Positions 57,314 through 64,000 of a stretch of 64,000 bases of DNA are shown here, piece by piece. The stretch spans positions 29,602,758 through 29,666,757 of the forward strand of contig CM073323.1 of the NCBI GenBank assembly GCA_037043015.1. The letters are read 5' to 3'. This DNA comes from Bryum argenteum. Its lineage: Eukaryota > Streptophyta > Bryopsida > Bryales > Bryaceae. A program made the translations under genes and the position numbers. Numbering within the stretch: the first letter of the stretch is position 1; every line of letters starts with the position of its first letter. Under the pieces are notes generated by a model. That model was not told the origin of the DNA. It was given only the letters and a program-made list of their open reading frames with translations, and did no database searches.

Positions 57314-60300
57314 ATGCAAAAAATATTGAAACCTCGTACACTTCAACGTTGGCCTACAAAATCTGTACTTTTTGAAGGAGTTAGTCTATGCGAGCACGAG
57401 CAAAATTACAATCATGGTGTGGAAGCACAAGCAGCTCGCCTAGGCGATCGTCAGGGGAGTCGTCAGTATTTCTCTCTTCGTCATGCCTCACATCCACCAT
57501 TAAAGAAGCGAAAAGATCTTCTAGTTGAGAAAAAGTCAATCGCTGAAACATTGAACACTTCATGCTGCAAGCGGAAATGCGTAGCTCAATTTAGGCCATG
57601 CCTTATAGAGACATTGCATTAATACGAGTTGCACCACTCAGACACAAAATCAAAAGATAGTATTAAATTGGCTATCCATAGAAACTTTCACTATATTCGA
57701 GACACATCTAAGAAAGTATATGGGCACAATTAAGCTAAGGGTGTCCAAAAAAGTTGTTCCAAGTACAATTTCACCTCATGCAAGTGTGTCAAACATGTCC
57801 ATCTTCTAAATAAAGTCAAGTATGAGAACACCAAATGTGGTTTCAATTTACAGCACTTATAGCCTACCAAAAAAATAATAAATAAATAAATAAATCATTT
57901 GAATTGAAGAATATTAAGAGTTTTTATTAGGTATTTTAGTTGAAAAAGTAAGTTTGTGTCCTAGTTACACAAAATCCTAATAAACAATCATTCGATACAT
58001 GAAATGATCACATTTTGATACCATTTTTGAATATGACTTACATGTACTTGTGCATTATATAAAATACCAGTTAGTTTGACAAATAAAAAATTTAAAATTT
58101 TTGCACCATGATGCTTGCAAATCCCACCAATATGCAATTTACTGTGGAGGGTTCAATGATCCAAAAATAAAAAAATTGACTAATTTTTTTTCTTAGGAAC
58201 GTGCATCTTGATCCCAATTACATAATTATACGATGTTTTAAAATGATTTTGTACTCTTTGTAATTGATAAAAATGGAAAAAAATGATGAACTTTGGATGT
58301 TTCAACCAAAAATCACCTAATTAGTCTTGACAAAAAGTGATACCCATACCTTGGCCGTGCCCATGTGTTGTTGAAGGGAAGGTAATCTGCATGTGTCCAT
58401 GGCGTATGATTTATGGTGTGTTGAAGACAGATTTTCATAGGTATCGTGCGTACGTTGTGACTGGGCGACGTGCTCAACACCATGGACAGGCAGGTAGACA
58501 AAAGACTTCAACTAGCACCGCTCAAGCAGTGGAGACAATGTCAGTGATATTGTCAACAACGGCTGATTCTATGCTACATAGGACACGTACAAAAACAAGT
58601 GGTGTATCGAAGGATGAGGAGGTGGTGCAGAAAATTCTTCCGGCGGGTATGAAGTGGAAGAATATGTTGGAAGAAGTAAACAATGTACGCTATCATCACA
58701 TAAATATTGTTCTATCATAACACTGAAGAGAACTTCGTATAAGAAACCGTAGCCAATAGAATAAGTCACGGCCTCACGGGGACAAAAATTATCATTTGAT
58801 ACAATGGTAATGTGTTCCAGGTACAAAAACAATGTGGTGAAAAAGCCATATCCCAATCGAGTTGCACTAAGATCCAAAAAGGACACTTTTCGGAGTACCA
58901 AATTAAGCGCCAAGGTGATAATTTTGCCTCATGTGGAAGGTGTAATGAACTCACTGCTTTACGTAACGTGCACGCGTATGGTACCCCCGGGTACAAGCAT
59001 GCAAACCAACTTCTCCAGTTTCATCTTTGAGAGCAAGAAGCCTCTCGCGCACACTACTACTTTAGTTGTGCTTTAGCTTGCTATCGTCCCGCACAAGTGT
59101 TGTGTATCATGCACGACAAAGTTGACCATTCAAAAATAGCTTCTGAGCCATGCTTTGTAGCGAAGAACAAAGCGGTGGACGGACTTATAAAGCTTCCAGT
59201 CTCTATGACAGGAATGTTGGCGCATGGACACGAGGACAAAAAATATGCACACTATGCGTTAGACTTGTATTCCGCTGATAGAAATCAGACAATTTGATCG
59301 ATTGCGAGGCTACTTTGCAATCTTGAAAAATGAAAGTCCCCCCAAGTCGGCAAATCTAGAGTATTTATTTTTTGGAGCAGGTACAACGGATTTATACGAA
59401 GCAATACTTTCTCATTCAGAGCAATGTACTGCTCTTTACTATTGAAGCCTTTAGTGTATGCACCTTCGATCCGGTCATTACCTCCCATCTTGCATGTGCA
59501 GCTAGGAAATTGTTGGAATGACAACAAAAGTTGACATATCAAATGATTTTGGTCACTACTGGTTGGCAAAGGCATTTTTGAGGAAATGCAAGTATCGTTT
59601 TTATTGGTTAGAGATACTCATGATGATGTTGATGCTTCATTTGGACGCTAGAGTATGAAACTACGGGAGATTCATGATTTATTATCCGACAATTCCACTA
59701 CTGATGAAATCGTACATGGATATTATCATGGACTGTTTATACCTGCCCTCATCGAAGAAGTTCTAGTTTTTAAATCCTTCATTGATGGATTTATAAGCGA
59801 TGACGACCTCATCGGACATTCCAAAGGCCGACAATTTCGGTTTTACAGGGATGGTAGTGGATGGCCTCTAATGCAATATAAATTGCGTTGTACAGTACCC
59901 ACTAAGAAGTTTACATTCAGAGCAAGAAGAGATAACATACCCCCAAATTTCAAATGATCACCATGTTTGTAAATTCTATCCAAATTGCAAATTATGAAGT
60001 GTGAGAGTAAGGTAGTGAATTTTTCTTTGCCAATGCATGAAAAATCTCTATAAAAAGTGTAAATTGATTTGATAACTTTAGTATCTTTTAACTTACTTTT
60101 AGTATCTACCTTTAGATGTTATGAAGATCATTTCATGGTGAGGTTTGTTGGGAATAAGAGTATAAATATCTCTCGAGCAACCTCTTTTGATGCCCTTTAC
60201 ATATATGTGGCTTACATTCACAAATATTGAGGTGAGTTAGTGTGAGAGACCTTGATGTTGTCTCTTATTGAAAAAGTTGCATACACATTCTAACGTGCAG

Positions 60301-61620
60301 TGATTGCTCGTGATCTTTTCTTACACATGAGGCTTGGATTAGCACGAAAGCAATTAGTTTTAATAGCGTTGGCTACATTTCAAGCACTTTGGTGGTAGTG
60401 TCATGGAATTTGGTTATTCGAGGTGGTAGTTATGATCACTTGAAGTTGCTTATGTTTACCGTGACATTTACTTAGAGTACAAAAGTTCAATGTTGGGCTT
60501 CATGGGGGGTACAATTCAATCTTTTTTTCTAAAAAAGAGTTGCGGATATAGAAAGTGTATGGAAATAGCATTCTTTAGAGATGGTTGAAGGTTTTCATTG
60601 TTTCATGCCTCAGCAATAGTAGCTTCAATAAGAGCTAAGGATAAATAGTAGATAATATGTTAAAAAGCTGTATATTAAGATAGAATTTCTAGTTTTTATT
60701 GGAATTTCTTCAAATGATGATATAGAATACTACATCATCTTTCCGATACAATTTGTAGTTGGTAATTTGGATTATTTTTGTGAACATGGGAATTGTTTGA
60801 AGATTGGGGCATGATCTCTTCTTTCATTCCTGAACGTAAACTTGTTGGTGGGTACTGTACCAATGAGAAGTGGCGCCCTACAGAAGGTATCAAGTTATGA
60901 AAAGCGGACGATGAAGGAAAGCCCAAATTGCCTCTTGGTACTCCACGTGCAGAGTTACCTCGTTTCATGAGGGGGCAAGACAGCATTGTGAGAGGCATTA
61001 ACGGCTTTATACAACATTGGAAAACCGTTGGTGATGCCGATATATGGGGAGAATATAGTAGAAAACATGCGCGCACCTTGTGCAGTACTGGAGTCTCGTG
61101 AATAAAACACTTGAAGAACATAAAATGGAAGCCGTGGATGTACTCTGCATGGGATTTTGGCCTAAAATTAGACAATCATTTGATGTTCAAACATTGTACA
61201 ATGCAGATGGTGAGCTGCGCAATGAATTTGCAGTGGATGATCATTATATTGGACCAATAAGTCTGCGACCAAAACCATCATACGCGTAGCTCGAGACTGT
61301 CGCGTTGGATATCTTTTGCTTGTACGTGCAGCAGTAGATAGCGATGCACATTTGGCTAGCAGAAGCTCGTGCAGACTCCATACTGACATTTGGTGATGTG
61401 AATGAAAAGATGATAAAAGTGGAGTGACCGTACAAGCCTTGTGTATGACGAGGAAAAGAGTTAACTCCCTATGAAGATTGGGACACAAGTGTAAATTTCA
61501 AATGGGAAGTTGATGTGACATATGAAGAACAGATGACAAGTGTGATTTCTATTTTAACAGCGTGAAAGGCCAAACGAGCAAAAGGAGCAACGACCGTGAC
61601 CATTCCAAAACGTCATGTTC
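57314..61620 (+). pseudogene. Decayed gene of a repeated, transposon-associated plant protein family (possibly DUF7869-like)
   Basis: Successive plus-strand blocks in shifting frames keep a consistent order: KSIAETLNTSCCKRKCVAQF (57535); GRCNELTALRNVHAYGTPGY (58935); CIMHDKVDHSKIAS then KLPVSMTGMLAHGHEDKKYA (59103-59245); ALDLYSADRNQTI (59258); FKSFIDGFI and QFRFYRDGSGWPLMQYKL (59770-59890); LPRFMRGQDSIVRGINGFIQ (60955-61015); YWSLVNKTLEEHKMEAVDVL and GFWPKIRQSFDV (61083-61190). From memory this order occurs in large multi-copy plant proteins that look element-encoded; the DUF7869 label is a tentative recollection. Many stops and frameshifts make it non-functional. It is the only substantial coding remnant in the 11.7-kb element and so the best candidate for its mobility protein. 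Confidence 0.55.
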
Positions 61621-61819
61621 TTTGACATACTATAGCTAGAATAGCTCATAGCATTCGAGCATCTACAAATGCTCCCAAAGTAGGTAGCTCATCGGACAGT
61701 GAATAGGCTTCTACGAGTTTGCAAACTCTAGTACGTGTAGACGAAGTTGCAATTGTTTTATAACAACTTGCTATGACTTTACAAGGAAGATTTGAATTTT
61801 TATCCACATCTTTACGTAT

Positions 61820-62077
61820 AACCCCTGGAATTCCGTTAAAATGTCACTATGCCATGTGCCATTTTGTCACACTAGATCTTACATTTGTACTCACATAAAA
61901 TGGTAGATTCTGTAATATCACATTTTTTTGTAACATCACTTCTTTATATACATCGTCACTCATTATCCCTAATATCACCTTAAAATTCTGTTATATCACA
62001 TGGTTTCTGAACTACAATCCAGAAAGTTGAGGTGTGCCATTTTACCAGAATAATGCCATTTTAACGGAATTGGGGTT
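61820..62077. mobile_element. 258-bp MITE, copy 2 (nested)
   Basis: Reverse-orientation relative of 26229-26481. Ends AACCCC-GGAATTCCGTTAAAATG and CATTTTAACGGAATTGGGGTT, sharing GCCATGTGCCATTTTGTCACAC and CTGAACTACA-TCCAGAAAGTTGAGG with copy 1 (short forms given). It lies within the right arm of the 11.7-kb element, so it arrived after it. Confidence 0.8.
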
Positions 62078-63458
62078 GTATTCAATGTAGTTATTATGAA
62101 AATACCCTCATTGATACGACTATGTCTATACGCCTAATAACTAAAATCGAGATTAACACTTAGAATGTAGTAGAAACATTAATGATACATGAATTTATCT
62201 TATAATAGGCATTGTAAGCGATGATTACAGTGGTACATTGCCGAATTATTCTTTGGGCCGTACAATGTGATCGATTGTGGTTATTGCAATAATATTATAC
62301 CATGCTTGGTACAATGATAGATGGAAGTAAAATCGCACAGTACATTGATTTTTTAATGTGACATTGGTTATTAACTTATTATCATAGATCTAATTTTTAA
62401 TGATTGTTGGAACTTAATGTGATCTATGTGGATTATTAGAATTAAGATAGGGGAGGCACAAAAAAAACCAATGGAGTAACCCATAATTGCTCTAACATCT
62501 TGTATTCATCTTGTCATAGTTAGTATAGGTGGGACAAATGATACTTACAAGAGAGCCATGGTATATCATGAAAAGCACAATTACGCAATACGCATACAAA
62601 TTTATCACAACAATTACAGCATGTACCCCGTTGCAAGAAGAATTTTAAAAAAGCAAGAGCTAAGAACTTCTACTTATATATGATTGCTCCTAGGTTCTAC
62701 TTTAATAATTCTCATTGAAGACCTCCAATTACTACCAAGAAATTCTCACATTCTAAGAATTGCATGCATATTAGGAAAGGCAACCATATGAATATCATTT
62801 TTTCTAAGATAAGCCTAAACTTAACAATTATATAACTTTACATTATATTTACCTAAGCATTGTATGTATTTGTATTATCTAGTTGAGGTGAATATAGGTC
62901 CATACATTGCAGTTCTATGACTTCTATCCAAGTGTAAAAATGCTCCATGTGCACCATGAGTGTATAAAAAAATTCAAGCCCTATAACTTCTAGTAAGTTA
63001 TATGAATATGACACAATTATAGATTACTTAAGTACAGAACATTTTGTGTAACACTTTGTTGTCTTCAAGCAATGTAAAGACATGAGTTTCCCAGCTCCCA
63101 TCCCTTGTAACGTAGTAAACCGCAACCAATTATAGTATTACACCTTCAACATATTTGTAGCATGACTGTCGATTTGCACTCTTCTTCAATTTCTTTTTAC
63201 CATCATGAGTCTTAATTTGCAATAGAAGTGAAGAGCATGGTTGGGCGTTTCGACATTAGAGTTCTTTCCATACTTACCAGTATCAGAAAATGATATAACA
63301 AACTAAAAGTAAGGAATTGTCAACCATCCCTGCCTCCCTAACTTCCGTACACCTCCGTAAGTCTATCTACAAATCGATACAAATCGATACAAGCATGGAC
63401 CTTAAATCCAAGAATTTCTACTTGTGGAAGCCTAAAAACCTTCAATTACATGCAACCA
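62078..63458. other. AT-rich right arm of the 11.7-kb element
   Basis: No coding frame with a known motif on either strand. A short tandem AAATCGATAC pair at about 63373 is the only local repeat noticed. Confidence 0.4.
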
Positions 63459-64000
63459 GAATAGTCCCAAATATGTGGAATAGTCCCAATTAAACGATTA
63501 TGGGGTTCTATCCTTCAAGATGATCATTTGAACTCACGCTTAAACACGTAATTTGTTATATTGGTATTATTCACTGCTTTTGAGAAATGTGGGTTTAGCT
63601 CGAGTCGAGCTAAATGTACCCACACAATACATTTGGCTCAACTCAAGCTCAATTGTCATCAATTTGATAATCTGAATATTCCCATTATAACAAATTACAT
63701 GTTCTTACTAAAAACACAACTGCTCCAATTAGGTCTGAGCTCGGGTTTGCTTATAAGCACAATTACTTTAAGTAAGTTTGACTATAGATTGAAGTAAAAT
63801 GACATACACATGTAGCATTCATTTTATTTCAATTTATAGGCAAATCTACTCAAAGAAGACCAAACTTGTTTCTAAGTGCACGTCTGGGTGCTTAGAATTA
63901 CAGGCACTGTAACTCAAGATCGTGAAGTCACAAAGTTGGCGCTCTGAACGCCAATTACACTGATAGAAACATAAGAATCAAGTATATATATATCTGCTAG

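Larger units (their letters stand above)
51833..63512. mobile_element. 11.7-kb element with ~45-bp terminal inverted repeats
   Basis: Left AACCCCATATTCGTTTAATT then GGGACTATTCCACATATTTG-GGACTA (51845-51891). The right end is its complement with one or two changes (63463-63507). The similarity extends outward as AAATGATC on each side with a small indel, so the true tips are a little beyond these blocks and a target duplication could not be fixed. Inside are a long plus-strand pseudogene of a repeated plant family (57314-61620), an 87-bp miniature with the same ends (54329-54415), an LTR-like segment and a nested MITE. The superfamily is not known to me. Confidence 0.6.

Overview
The window reads as nuclear DNA of a land plant. 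A TTTAGGG/CCCTAAA-type telomere-like tract at about 44.77 kb, a plant B3 DNA-binding domain, an LWD/TTG1-family WD40 protein, an IST1-like ESCRT protein and a plant MSRA5-type protein all point that way. Introns are short, with standard GT-AG borders. The IST1-like and MSRA5-like genes are each a single open frame, and only four host genes stand in 64 kb. I could not place the species. A non-seed plant would fit, but that is a guess.

Layout. 1-532: 3' end of a B3-domain gene. 2269-3709: three-exon LWD/TTG1 WD40 gene. 10188-12218: intronless IST1-like gene. 13251-15811: non-autonomous CACTA transposon. 16767-17471: MSRA5-like gene with a signal peptide and Ser in place of the catalytic Cys. 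18640-19021: minisatellite. 19890-20440: remains of a Ty3/gypsy chromovirus integrase and chromodomain. About 21-29 kb: nested small inverted-repeat elements. 29569-32933: a 3.4-kb element with long inverted arms.

The right half is dominated by two very large DNA elements. The first, 33361-49710 (16.35 kb), is bounded by the exact 8-bp target duplication CTCCCAAG and by hAT-type ends (CAGGGATGTCA). It has split a Tc1/mariner transposase pseudogene, whose reading resumes on the far side. It carries a broken hAT transposase and an opposite-strand, coiled-coil plus RING-H2 accessory gene. It also has near-perfect ~87-bp palindromes near both ends and many GC-rich arrays of CGGTCG/GGTCGACC-like units. 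The second, about 51838-63510 (11.7 kb), has ~45-bp terminal inverted repeats and holds a decayed plus-strand gene of a repeated, transposon-like family.

Scattered through the window is a family of short elements whose ends read TTAA-CCCTTAAA or TTAA-CCCCTAAA. One copy (42299-42566) interrupts a repeat whose sister copy at 44.26 kb keeps a near-empty site. This suggests piggyBac-like TTAA-targeting elements, which are unusual for plants. The host genes are unrelated single genes (transcription factor, WD40 scaffold, membrane remodelling, methionine sulfoxide reductase-like). They do not form a pathway; the biology of the window is mostly nested transposition.
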